Shown here piece after piece: positions 1 through 6,624 of a DNA stretch of 32,852 bases. Position 1 is the stretch's first letter; the number at the start of each line of letters is the position of its first letter. The DNA is from JAZDFH01 sp043808035 (lineage in GTDB: Bacteria > Patescibacteriota > Minisyncoccia > UBA6257 > Colwellbacteraceae), in the NCBI GenBank assembly GCA_043808035.1, contig JAZDFH010000009.1, positions 1 to 32,852 of the forward strand. Reading direction: 5' to 3'. The notes under the pieces were generated by a model. The model searched no databases and was not told where the DNA came from. It worked only from the letters and a program-made list of their open reading frames with translations. The translations under genes were made by a program, and so were the position numbers.

Positions 1-141
1 ACAGTGTCGCGCTCGTGAATATATTTGCAAAAAGAACAATCACCATAACAAGTACTAATACCTCCGCTGCTACCGCTTTTACATCCATCTGGTTATATTT
101 GATAATCGAATATGCTATCACTATTACAAAATTTAATACCG
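1..141. repeat. Left copy of 141-bp exact terminal inverted repeat
   Basis: The first 141 bases are the exact reverse complement of the last 141 bases of the window; identity stops at base 142. The repeat lies inside the coding sequence of two paralogous sensor genes and does not end at any gene boundary. Such an exact 141-base shared end fits a contig broken at a repeat node in a k=141 assembly graph better than a biological terminus. Confidence 0.95.
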
Positions 142-772
142 ATACCGCACCGATCCAATTTAAAGAGAAAATACCAAATCGTGGCAACAAAATATTCATA
201 AAGCTTGGTGACGTAATAGCAATAATCATTGCGATTACCATATATTTCAATTGTAAGTGTTTTGGTTCTCCTTTCTTTGTCTGTAAAAATTTTTTGAACA
301 AAATAGCTATACCTCCACCCCAAAAGAGATAAAAAAAGAAGTCAAACAATAAAGACAATGGTCCGAAATGCCATCCCCATCTACTTAGCCCCGCAACCGA
401 AAATGCTCCATACACAATACTGTTGGTAAATATATACAAAATCGCAAGAAAAATTTGGGATAAAATCAGTGACCAGATAATCCATTTCTTTTGCTTCTCT
501 CCCTCCGGGAAAACAAGGACAAAATAAAAAAAGGCTGCTGCCAAGACACCACCCCAATAATAGAGAGACTTTGAGACATACTGGGCAAACTCGAAATTAG
601 CTGCATAGAATAACCCCTGAGCAATCAACCATACTGAAACCCACACTAACAAATTAAAAAAAGCCCGAGAGACCCTATTCTTATTACCAAATAGAACGAC
701 TAATCCCAAACTGCCATTCACAAGAGCTATAAGCCATATCAATATAGAGACAAACCCAATTGAGAGATCCAT
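1..772 (-). CDS. 7-TM sensor protein, probable histidine kinase N-terminal region (partial)
   Basis: The reading frame is open from an ATG at 772 to the left edge with no stop, so only the first 257 codons are present. The protein is very hydrophobic, with about seven predicted membrane helices, and ends in a motif reading YNQMDVKAVAAEV. This resembles the N-terminal 7-TM sensor region found before histidine kinase domains (family knowledge); the kinase part would lie outside the window. An ATG at 781 is possible, but 772 aligns exactly with the start of the paralogue at the right end, which also has 257 codons before the edge. No clear Shine-Dalgarno precedes it. It follows the M20 peptidase gene on the same strand after about 58 bp. 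The kinase assignment is inferred; the 7-TM part is visible. Confidence 0.7.
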   Translation of the reverse strand, partial: MDLSIGFVSILIWLIALVNGSLGLVVLFGNKNRVSRAFFNLLVWVSVWLIAQGLFYAANFEFAQYVSKSLYYWGGVLAAAFFYFVLVFPEGEKQKKWIIWSLILSQIFLAILYIFTNSIVYGAFSVAGLSRWGWHFGPLSLLFDFFFYLFWGGGIAILFKKFLQTKKGEPKHLQLKYMVIAMIIAITSPSFMNILLPRFGIFSLNWIGAVSVLNFVIVIAYSIIKYNQMDVKAVAAEVLVLVMVIVLFANIFTSATL

Positions 773-830
773 ATTAAACATAATTAGTGCTTAATTAATA
801 TAACACTTTACTATCACTTCATCCAATGTT

Positions 831-1916
831 TCATATTTGCAGCGTAGTTTCTGCCTGGAGAAATTTTTTTACAATACATTGTAACAATTCGAGTGACTTT
901 AATGAAACCTGCTCATTAAATGTATGGGGGAACTCTACACCATCAGAGAGTGTTATGACATCAATTCCCGCCGCAATAAATACATTCGAATCTGTTATAT
1001 TGGTCGAATGATAAAACGATGACGAGATACCAACCTCATCAAACACGGCAACGATGCTTTTAATCAATGGCGTATGTTCTAAAAAAGTATACCCAGGACA
1101 AAACCCTTCTTGAGTAAAAAGTACACATACTGTACCATCTGCTGCGCAATGCTTTGCTGTTTGCTCGATAATAGATATACGATTTTCAAATAAATTTTTA
1201 TCAAAGCTTCGGACCTCCCCCTCAACGATTACTTCTCCGGGAATTATATTAATTCCGGTCCCACCGTTGCACATTCCGATATTCACCGTTGTCTTCCCAT
1301 CATCAATATTCCCTTGTTCAATCTTGCTGATAAATGCAGCCGCAGGGATAAGTGCATTGATACCCTTTTCTGGAGCGCGCGAATGAGCAGCTTTCCCAGT
1401 AAAAACAACACGAAAATTTGTAATAAAAGGAGATGACAGCACAATACCTCCGACAGGTACAGCAAAATCAAAAAGAACGCCACATCGTGATTGAATCCAT
1501 CCGAAAGGAAAATGTTCTATACCTCCCCCCGTCTCTTCTTTCACGGTAAAAACTAACTCAATGGTCCGTGGATCTTCTATCTCCTGCAGGTACTCCTCAA
1601 CAGCTCCCAATATCGCCGCAAGTGCCGCCTTATTATCCGCCCCTAAAATTGTTGTACCGTTACTTTTAATAACGTCATTTTCAACAATCGGTTTAATGCC
1701 TCGCCCAGGCTCAACCGTATCCATATGCCCTGAAAACAGAAATGGATTCCCACTACCGCGGCGGCAGGCATATATATTGCCGACTGTATCAGTTTTATAT
1801 TCAAATACATACTCATCAAACCACTTCTTTAGGTAATCCGCAACGAAAGATTCCTCACCCGATGGGCTATCAATACACACAAGATTTAAAAAATGATGTA
1901 TCAAATTGTCATTCAT
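831..1916 (-). CDS. PepT-like M20 family metallopeptidase
   Basis: A zinc-dependent aminopeptidase/deacylase of the M20 family, closest in look to peptidase T-like proteins, expected to act in the cytoplasm on small peptides. From the start at 1916 the metal-site motifs come in order: GHMDTVEPG (H64, D66), GADNKAALA (D94, bridging), KEETGG (E127 catalytic, E128 metal), and a late EFPHTF histidine. The dimerisation lid holds GKAAHSRAPEKG. Length is 361 aa, normal for the family. The frame stays open upstream to 2003, but the added residues look non-homologous, so I chose the ATG at 1916. A TACAAT element lies a few bases before it, suggesting a very short leader. Exact substrate cannot be read from sequence. 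Confidence 0.88.
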   Translation of the reverse strand: MNDNLIHHFLNLVCIDSPSGEESFVADYLKKWFDEYVFEYKTDTVGNIYACRRGSGNPFLFSGHMDTVEPGRGIKPIVENDVIKSNGTTILGADNKAALAAILGAVEEYLQEIEDPRTIELVFTVKEETGGGIEHFPFGWIQSRCGVLFDFAVPVGGIVLSSPFITNFRVVFTGKAAHSRAPEKGINALIPAAAFISKIEQGNIDDGKTTVNIGMCNGGTGINIIPGEVIVEGEVRSFDKNLFENRISIIEQTAKHCAADGTVCVLFTQEGFCPGYTFLEHTPLIKSIVAVFDEVGISSSFYHSTNITDSNVFIAAGIDVITLSDGVEFPHTFNEQVSLKSLELLQCIVKKFLQAETTLQI

Positions 1917-2061
1917 TATTACTATTGTACACAATAAAAAGGTATATACGCTACAAACTTCTCCATAGTTTGACACATTAGTCAAGAAATGTTTATAGTT
2001 CATACTACAAATACGTTCTTTACCGTCTTTTAAACCGCTTTCGTCATATCAGTGCTGCAGC

Positions 2062-2090
2062 TTGACAAAAATCCGTTTAATAGTAGCATT
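2062..2090 (+). promoter_or_regulatory. Promoter of Arg-attenuated leader 1
   Basis: TTGACA at 2062-2067 and TAGCAT at 2084-2089 with a 16-bp spacer. The predicted start falls at about 2096, immediately before the leader-peptide ATG at 2098. The second Arg leader has the same 36-nt distance from TTGACA to its ATG. Confidence 0.6.
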
Positions 2091-2097
2091 ACTCTAA

Positions 2098-2157
2098 ATG
2101 CACGTATATAGAGAAACAAACAGCCGACGACGAAACCGAATTACTTCGGATTTTTGA
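2098..2157 (+). CDS. Arginine-rich leader peptide 1 (19 aa)
   Basis: A short ORF reading MHVYRETNSRRRNRITSDF. Codons 10-12 and 14 are all CGA (2125-2133 and 2137-2139), and codon 5 is AGA, so 5 of 19 residues are Arg. The TGA stop (2155-2157) sits just before the first half of a downstream antiterminator stem, as in trp/his-type attenuators. The ATG is nearly at the predicted transcription start, with no Shine-Dalgarno, so it is probably read leaderless. The 16-base string spanning the Arg run is identical in the second leader at 5652-5667, in the same frame. Function as a sensor of charged tRNA-Arg is inferred. Confidence 0.75.
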   Translation: MHVYRETNSRRRNRITSDF

Positions 2158-2237
2158 GGCTATTTGTAAGCATTCAACACTCTATTTATTATTTTGAATT
2201 CTCACAAACGGTCTTAAAAAAAGACCGTTTGTTCTTT
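2098..2237 (+). promoter_or_regulatory. Arginine leader-peptide transcription attenuator 1
   Basis: After the Arg leader ORF, two exclusive structures can form. Antiterminator: TTTGT-a-AG-c-ATTC (2163-2175) pairs with GAAT-t-CT-c-ACAAA (2196-2208). Terminator: AAACGGTCTT (2206-2215) pairs with AAGACCGTTT (2221-2230), followed by GTTCTTT. The two share bases 2206-2208 and overlap sterically. A ribosome finishing at the stop would cover 2163 onward and allow termination; one stalled at the Arg codons would leave it free and allow readthrough into the threonine-synthase-like gene at 2291. Pairings are seen; the regulatory behaviour is inferred from known trp-type attenuators. Confidence 0.75.
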
Positions 2238-2290
2238 AACGTGTTGAATCATCTAACCGAACCATCAGATTAAAAAAGGGGGGATTTTTT

Positions 2291-3565
2291 ATGAAACCAT
2301 CATATCTCTGTTTGCTTTGTAATCGAAGAATAGATGCGAACAAACTTTCTGCCCACAAAGCGGAACATAAAGAAAGCGACCATTATGGATTTTTATGGCC
2401 TCTTTTCTCAAACCACAGGCAGAACAGAAGGCTTTGTACGGTAGCAACGTATACGTCGCCCTATATCGCCCAAGAACTCGGGATATCTAAGGTTTATATT
2501 AGAGACGAAGGAAGTAATCTGTCGGGAAGTATGAAGGACTATCTTGTTGAACAAGCGGTTATTCATGGTATGAATACCAACCATAAAATTTTTTCGGTTG
2601 TGTCTTCGGGAAACCATGCAGTCTCTCTTGCACGATATACCAACTTTTGTGGTGCAAAAGCTATTGTATTTGTCCCCGCTTCTTCATCCAAAATTCCAAT
2701 CCTTGCCGCATTGCCGAATACGCTTGTTATCGGTATTAAAGACGCTATTTTTGAGGAAGTATATGCAATCGGCGCAAAACTTGATATTCCTGGTATCTAT
2801 AATGCAAATGTCTCGAATGAATTGCTACTGACAGGACTATCGACCGTATCAAACGCAATCACCGCGCTACAACCTCTCCCAACACATATTCTCGCAGGAG
2901 TGGGCAACGGCAGTTATTTAGCAGGCATTGCGTTTGGATTGCAACATTTGAATGGCACGATGCCCAAAATTATCCCTGTCGGCATGAAAGGAGCATTTCC
3001 AACTGAACAAGCATTTTCAACTTCTTCCTTTATTCACGAATACGAAACTTTTCTGGAAGAGGAAACATTGATTGATGCTGCAGAAGGATCAATTGCCATT
3101 GCCAGTTACTCTATGCCGCAACTCATTCATGCATTGCGTACCTCACAAGGATTTACTCTCGGAGGACTCATCAATGATGACCTTGCTGCTGCATACAATC
3201 TTCTGATAAAAGAAAAGGTTCTTGCAGGGAGAGGAGTCATCCCCGAGCCAACAGGCATTATGGGACTTGCCGCTGCATTGAAGCACAGAGACAAGTTTCA
3301 AAGAACAGATATCTTGCATATATCGTTTACCGGACATGCTGTCAAAGATTGTGATGGAATCGAACGATTATTAGGAGAAGCAGGGAAACCACTCACAGCA
3401 ACAGCAAGAAAAGTTCGACCTGATCTCATTGGAACCAAATCCCATCATCAATTAAGTAATGTCGTAACCTTAGAAAAAGAATGTCACGATATCAAATCGT
3501 GCATCCTTGAATGGTTGAAAGAGAATCCTGTATCAAAATCTTTTCGTCCTTTACGTGTAGGTTAA
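2291..3565 (+). CDS. Threonine synthase-like PLP enzyme with N-terminal Cys2His2 motif
   Basis: A fold-type II PLP enzyme resembling threonine synthase (O-phosphohomoserine to threonine in the classical family). The PLP lysine motif is DEGSNLSGSMKDY, with K82 as the Schiff-base residue; the asparagine/serine loop is SSGNHAVSLARY, and the phosphate-binding glycine loop is AGVGNGSYLAGI near residue 205. Length is 424 aa. The first 26 residues carry C7-x2-C10-x11-H22-x3-H26, which looks like a small zinc finger. SD-like GGGGGG precedes the ATG. It is preceded by an arginine attenuator and followed by its own terminator, so it is a single-gene transcript. No other threonine gene is in the window, and Arg control would be odd for a true threonine synthase, so a different beta/gamma-replacement reaction is possible. 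Confidence 0.75.
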   Translation: MKPSYLCLLCNRRIDANKLSAHKAEHKESDHYGFLWPLFSNHRQNRRLCTVATYTSPYIAQELGISKVYIRDEGSNLSGSMKDYLVEQAVIHGMNTNHKIFSVVSSGNHAVSLARYTNFCGAKAIVFVPASSSKIPILAALPNTLVIGIKDAIFEEVYAIGAKLDIPGIYNANVSNELLLTGLSTVSNAITALQPLPTHILAGVGNGSYLAGIAFGLQHLNGTMPKIIPVGMKGAFPTEQAFSTSSFIHEYETFLEEETLIDAAEGSIAIASYSMPQLIHALRTSQGFTLGGLINDDLAAAYNLLIKEKVLAGRGVIPEPTGIMGLAAALKHRDKFQRTDILHISFTGHAVKDCDGIERLLGEAGKPLTATARKVRPDLIGTKSHHQLSNVVTLEKECHDIKSCILEWLKENPVSKSFRPLRVG

Positions 3566-3580
3566 TTCAACACCAAAACA

Positions 3581-3614
3581 GAGAGGGGCTTCGTTAATAC
3601 ATGAAGTCCCTCTC
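3581..3614 (+). terminator. Intrinsic terminator after threonine synthase-like gene
   Basis: GAGAGGGGCTTC (3581-3592) pairs over 12 bp with GAAGTCCCTCTC (3603-3614), with one G-T pair and a 10-base loop; a short T-rich tract follows. The ATG of a possible leader ORF (3601) lies at the end of the loop. Confidence 0.75.
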
Positions 3615-3690
3615 ATCTCCTTTTTGCGATTGTTTGCAAGGATTTATCCCAATCTTTGCAAACGATCTGAAAAAAGTCGTTATCTGTTCT
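3601..3690 (+). promoter_or_regulatory. Third attenuator-like leader, no Arg codon run
   Basis: The same RNA layout as the two arginine leaders. GTTTGCAAGGATT (3632-3644) pairs over 13 bp with AATCTTTGCAAAC (3651-3663), and AACGA (3661-3665) can instead pair with TCGTT (3677-3681), followed by TGTTCTTT. The terminator is weaker than in the other two. A 31-codon ORF starts at 3601 (MKSLSSPFCDC...) with Ser codons TCC, TCA, TCT where the Arg codons sit in the other leaders, but it runs through both stems to a stop at 3694, so its role is uncertain. It precedes the GNAT gene at 3758. Structure is seen; regulation is inferred. Confidence 0.5.
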
Positions 3691-3757
3691 TTATAAACTA
3701 TGGTTTGTACATTCATCTTTATGGTAATTATTATTACATGAAAGGAGGGATTTCGTG

Positions 3758-4435
3758 ATGGAAGAAATAATAAAAGGCTCCAAATCATTCATCCTGCGTG
3801 TTGCAGAAATGCATGAATTGCCTGAAGTAAAAGCCGTTGACGATTGCGCTTTTGGTAATCACCATGGTATATCCATGGAAGAGCTGCACACATTGTATCA
3901 CCGGGGAAAGATTATCATTCTCGTCGAAAAAGAAACAGGAAAAATAATCGGTGAGACTCAAGTACTTTTTACTCCTATTAATGAATTGCCGTATCAATTT
4001 GACCATCACGTTGCATATTGTTACGGCATTGGCGTATTACCCGAGTACCAACGTCAGGGATTTGGAAAAATATTGATGAATGCACACGACACATGGGCAA
4101 AACAAGAAGGGCTTAAGGAATCCCACATGACCATTCGTGCGGAGAACTACCCAAGCATCAAGCTGATGATTGATGTGGGCTATCATATCTTCGGATATGA
4201 CCCAACGTTCTATGGTAAAAATATTGAAACTGATGCTCGTCTCCTCCTTCGTAAAAGTCTTAACGGAGGCTTCCCTCATCTCCAATATCCTATTCCTGAA
4301 ACAGGGATTTTTGTCCCTATCGTATACGGAGACACACATGACAAGAGAGCGCACCAGTCAATCAAAATTTTAACCAAAAGAAACCACACAGGGAGAAGGA
4401 TCGACCGTCAAGGATTATATTTCTTTCCTTCTTAA
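3758..4435 (+). CDS. GNAT family N-acetyltransferase
   Basis: A GNAT-fold acyltransferase that would use acetyl-CoA to acylate an amine. The acetyl-CoA loop (motif A) is GIGVLPEYQRQGFGKILM at about residues 90-107, followed by a strand and NYPSIKLMIDVGY, the typical motif B region. The C-terminal 70 residues extend beyond the usual GNAT core and hold no motif I recognise. AGGAGG at 3743-3748 is 9 bases from the ATG at 3758; a GTG at 3755 directly before it is the alternative start. It is monocistronic: preceded by the third attenuator-like leader and followed by a strong hairpin terminator. The substrate cannot be told from sequence, though the context points to an amino acid or peptide. Confidence 0.82.
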   Translation: MEEIIKGSKSFILRVAEMHELPEVKAVDDCAFGNHHGISMEELHTLYHRGKIIILVEKETGKIIGETQVLFTPINELPYQFDHHVAYCYGIGVLPEYQRQGFGKILMNAHDTWAKQEGLKESHMTIRAENYPSIKLMIDVGYHIFGYDPTFYGKNIETDARLLLRKSLNGGFPHLQYPIPETGIFVPIVYGDTHDKRAHQSIKILTKRNHTGRRIDRQGLYFFPS

Positions 4436-4458
4436 ATATCGTTCCATCGAAAGTCACG

Positions 4459-4490
4459 GGGGGTAGGACAATCAAATCCTATCCCCTTTT
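4459..4490 (+). terminator. Intrinsic terminator after GNAT gene
   Basis: A 10-bp stem, GGGGGTAGGA (4459-4468) with TCCTATCCCC (4477-4486), including one G-T pair, followed by TTTT and a T/C-rich run. Confidence 0.8.
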
Positions 4491-4511
4491 CTCTCTTTAT
4501 AAGAAGTACGA

Positions 4512-4517
4512 TATAAT
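4512..4517 (+). promoter_or_regulatory. -10 element giving a near-leaderless epimerase transcript
   Basis: TATAAT at 4512-4517 ends 14 bases before the ATG at 4532. The predicted transcript start leaves only about 8 bases of leader and no Shine-Dalgarno. The -35 region is not convincing. Confidence 0.5.
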
Positions 4518-4531
4518 TTTTTTATCACATA

Positions 4532-5581
4532 ATGCATATTTATATTGAACAAAATCATATTCCCTTAAAACGCCCTTTCGCGTATTTTTTAAATACATTG
4601 ACATGCCTACCATATGCAAAAATTAGCATCATTACCAATAATGGAATAACCGGTATCGGAGAAATCCCATGCGCTATTGATATAAACGGTGAACTTTCCG
4701 AATCATGTACACATCTTATTCCCTATATCGAACATGTATTACAAAATTATTCTCTCGACGAACTTGAATCAGATGCCGACATAGAACAAATTATGAATAC
4801 CATCAATCTTACTATCGCATTCAACACTGCAACAAAATGCGGCATTGAACAAGCACTGTTTGATATTCTTTCCCAAAAAACTAAAAAAAGTTTTACAAAA
4901 ATTTTTGGTATGCAACAAGAATCAATCAAGGTGCAAGGCAATATTCCGTTTTTAGAAAATGCAGAAGAATACGAAAACCGATTTACCGAAATCTTGGCAA
5001 AAAAACCAGACTATATAAAATTCAAAGTTGGGAAAAATCTCTCATTAGAAGCACATGTTATTACAACCCTCCGCAAAATAAATAATGCCGTTAATATAAC
5101 CATCGATGCAAACCAAGCCTTTCAAACAGTTGATGATGCTGTTTTGTTTCTGGACACTATCGAGCATGCTCGTATCGCATGGGCGGAACAATTAATCGGC
5201 AAACACGATATCGCCGGTTGGAAACTATTGAAACAAAAAACGTCTGTTCCTATTATGGCGGATGAAAGTGTCCAAACCATTACTGACGCACTGTTGTTTA
5301 TGCAAAATCACTGGATCGATATATTAAACCTCAAGATAGCGAAGTGTGGCGGGATTTTGGAAGCACGGAAAATTGTTTTGATCGCAAAAGAATTCGATGT
5401 GCCCGTTGTTTTAGGCAGTATGCTTGAAGGAGAAAATGGAACAAAATATAATCTTGCATTTGCTCTCTCCCAAAATTTTCTCACTCACGATTTTTATCAC
5501 TATTTTTCATTAAAAGAACCCGAGAGTTCTCCTCTTATTGACGCAGCAACATTAAAAACCACAACTGCCGTCTTAAAATAA
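4532..5581 (+). CDS. Dipeptide epimerase-like enolase superfamily enzyme
   Basis: A muconate-lactonising subgroup enolase-superfamily enzyme, most like L-Ala-D/L-Glu (dipeptide) epimerases. All expected catalytic positions are present: the KxK pair in YIKFKVG (K163, K165), metal ligands D192 (DANQAF), E219 (WAEQL) and D244 (ADESV), and the second base K268 (LKIAKCGG). The N-terminal capping domain spans about residues 1-120 and the barrel the rest; 349 aa is normal. The known family reaction is C-alpha epimerisation of a dipeptide, often in murein peptide recycling. It lies among two M20 peptidases and GNATs, which fits use of peptides or acylated amino acids. Exact substrate is not readable from sequence. 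Confidence 0.85.
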   Translation: MHIYIEQNHIPLKRPFAYFLNTLTCLPYAKISIITNNGITGIGEIPCAIDINGELSESCTHLIPYIEHVLQNYSLDELESDADIEQIMNTINLTIAFNTATKCGIEQALFDILSQKTKKSFTKIFGMQQESIKVQGNIPFLENAEEYENRFTEILAKKPDYIKFKVGKNLSLEAHVITTLRKINNAVNITIDANQAFQTVDDAVLFLDTIEHARIAWAEQLIGKHDIAGWKLLKQKTSVPIMADESVQTITDALLFMQNHWIDILNLKIAKCGGILEARKIVLIAKEFDVPVVLGSMLEGENGTKYNLAFALSQNFLTHDFYHYFSLKEPESSPLIDAATLKTTTAVLK

Positions 5582-5586
5582 AAATA

Positions 5587-5614
5587 TTGACAAAATAAAT
5601 GAAAAAGATAAAAA
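5587..5614 (+). promoter_or_regulatory. Promoter of Arg-attenuated leader 2
   Basis: TTGACA at 5587-5592 with a weak TAAAAA at 5609-5614 (16-bp spacer). The distance from TTGACA to the leader ATG at 5623 is 36 nt, the same as in leader 1. Confidence 0.5.
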
Positions 5615-5766
5615 TGAAAATAATGATCATCCAACAAACACTACAAGTTGCACGACGACGAAACCGAAGAGAGACGGGCACTTTAAAGTTGTTTGCAAGT
5701 ATTTGATAACCATCTTTTATTAAATCCTTCCAAACGACCTTAAAGTAAGGTCGTTTTTAGTTCTTT
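5614..5766 (+). promoter_or_regulatory. Arginine leader-peptide transcription attenuator 2
   Basis: A homologue of the attenuator at 2098. Antiterminator: GTTTG-c-AAG-t-ATTTGAT (5691-5707) pairs with ATTAAAT-c-CTT-c-CAAAC (5719-5735), with two single mismatches. Terminator: AAACGACCTTA (5732-5742) pairs perfectly with TAAGGTCGTTT (5746-5756), followed by TTT and GTTCTTT at 5760-5766. The two structures share 5732-5735. The leader-peptide stop (5704-5706) lies inside the first antiterminator strand, so a ribosome that completes the peptide would block the antiterminator. It controls the GNAT at 5833. Confidence 0.78.
5623..5706 (+). CDS. Arginine-rich leader peptide 2 (27 aa)
   Basis: A 27-codon ORF with residues 10-18 reading ARRRNRRET: codons CGA CGA CGA AAC CGA AGA at 5653-5670. 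RRRNR matches leader peptide 1, and the shared 16-base nucleotide string is in the same frame. An in-frame ATG nine bases upstream (5614) would add three residues; I chose 5623 because its 36-nt distance from TTGACA equals that of leader 1. The stop lies within the antiterminator. No Shine-Dalgarno is visible. It is inferred to be a sensing peptide, not a functional product. Confidence 0.75.
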   Translation: MIIQQTLQVARRRNRRETGTLKLFASI

Positions 5767-5832
5767 GTATAACAACATAAAAGAAAACCTGTTTTTTATA
5801 TAAAAAGCTCTATCAGAGAGGAGGAATATTTC

Positions 5833-6381
5833 ATGTCACTTGCACTTCTAGCGAGTGCCCCTGAGAATACTATCAAAGGGACACAGATCACGAATAGTAC
5901 TAAAAAATGGCTTGATCTAGCCGCATTACTACAACAAGAAGATGTTTTGTTGAAACAACGGAATACCGCGCAAAAACTGCAAACGCTTTACAATGCAGGA
6001 CTTGCCATCATTGAAGAGATGGATGGCACGATTATAGCCCTTTCAGCATTGTGGCCAATCAGAAGAAATATCTTTGAGCTCGGATCAGTGTGGGTCCATC
6101 CGGATATGAGACAGCAAAATCTTGGATCGAAAGTCTTCAATGCCTGTATAACACATATCGAGCACACGCGCGCATTCATCTTCTTGATCACTCATGACCC
6201 GAAAGTCATCCATTTGGTACAGAAGGCGAAGTGGGAAAAAGCAACCCTACAGACATGGAATACCGTAGTCCCCAAAACAGTAGATAAAGGACTCCATGAA
6301 AGACTCGTTAAACACCAAAAACGGTGTAAATCTCGAATTCCTCCCGAAGAATGCTGTCTGTTCTTTACACACGTACTCTAA
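5833..6381 (+). CDS. GNAT family N-acetyltransferase under Arg attenuation
   Basis: A second GNAT-fold protein of 182 aa. The acetyl-CoA motif is SVWVHPDMRQQNLGSK at about residues 85-100, then a helix and a strand FIFLITHDP; the general shape is close to small ArgA/NAT-type GNATs. The start is supported by GAGAGGAGG just upstream of the ATG. The C-terminus holds a basic stretch (KHQKRCKSR) and a Cys pair (EECCLFF). The gene is monocistronic, lying between the second arginine attenuator and a strong terminator at 6406. Control by arginine codons suggests a substrate tied to arginine, glutamate or ornithine metabolism, for example as a short N-acetylglutamate synthase; that is a guess from context only. 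Confidence 0.78.
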   Translation: MSLALLASAPENTIKGTQITNSTKKWLDLAALLQQEDVLLKQRNTAQKLQTLYNAGLAIIEEMDGTIIALSALWPIRRNIFELGSVWVHPDMRQQNLGSKVFNACITHIEHTRAFIFLITHDPKVIHLVQKAKWEKATLQTWNTVVPKTVDKGLHERLVKHQKRCKSRIPPEECCLFFTHVL

Positions 6382-6405
6382 ATGGCATACTGCCACATCA
6401 ATAAC

Positions 6406-6446
6406 AAGACCTTAACCGTAACCACTACGATTAAGGTCTTTTTTTC
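6406..6446 (+). terminator. Intrinsic terminator after second GNAT gene
   Basis: AAGACCTTAA (6406-6415) pairs with TTAAGGTCTT (6431-6440), extended by CGTA/TACG inside, followed by TTTTT. This separates the Arg-attenuated GNAT from argS. Confidence 0.88.
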
Positions 6447-6490
6447 TTGTTAACTGCACATGTAAACTTGACGCTGCAATGCTACATTTC

Positions 6491-6520
6491 TTGACATTTT
6501 TCAAAAAAAATTGTTATGTT
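6491..6520 (+). promoter_or_regulatory. argS promoter
   Basis: TTGACA at 6491-6496 and TATGTT at 6515-6520 with an 18-bp spacer. About 100 nt of leader follow. It holds a short hairpin TTGTA/TACAA (6533-6552) and then GTTCTTTT, the same tail motif as in the attenuator leaders, but no convincing terminator. Confidence 0.6.
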
Positions 6521-6624
6521 TAAAACGCTATTGTAGCAATAATGTTACAAAAGTGTTCTTTTCAAAAGACAAAAGGCAATCATTATCGAATTAAACAGAC
6601 CTTATATAGAAGGAGGAATCATCC

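Noticed and set aside
93..323. Short minus-strand ORF within the left-end gene
   Set aside because: It is in a different frame from the long open frame that matches the right-end paralogue.
2098..5766. T-box identity for the three leaders of the amino-acid block
   Set aside because: No TGGNACC core is present in any of them; the leader ORF plus overlapping stems explain them better.
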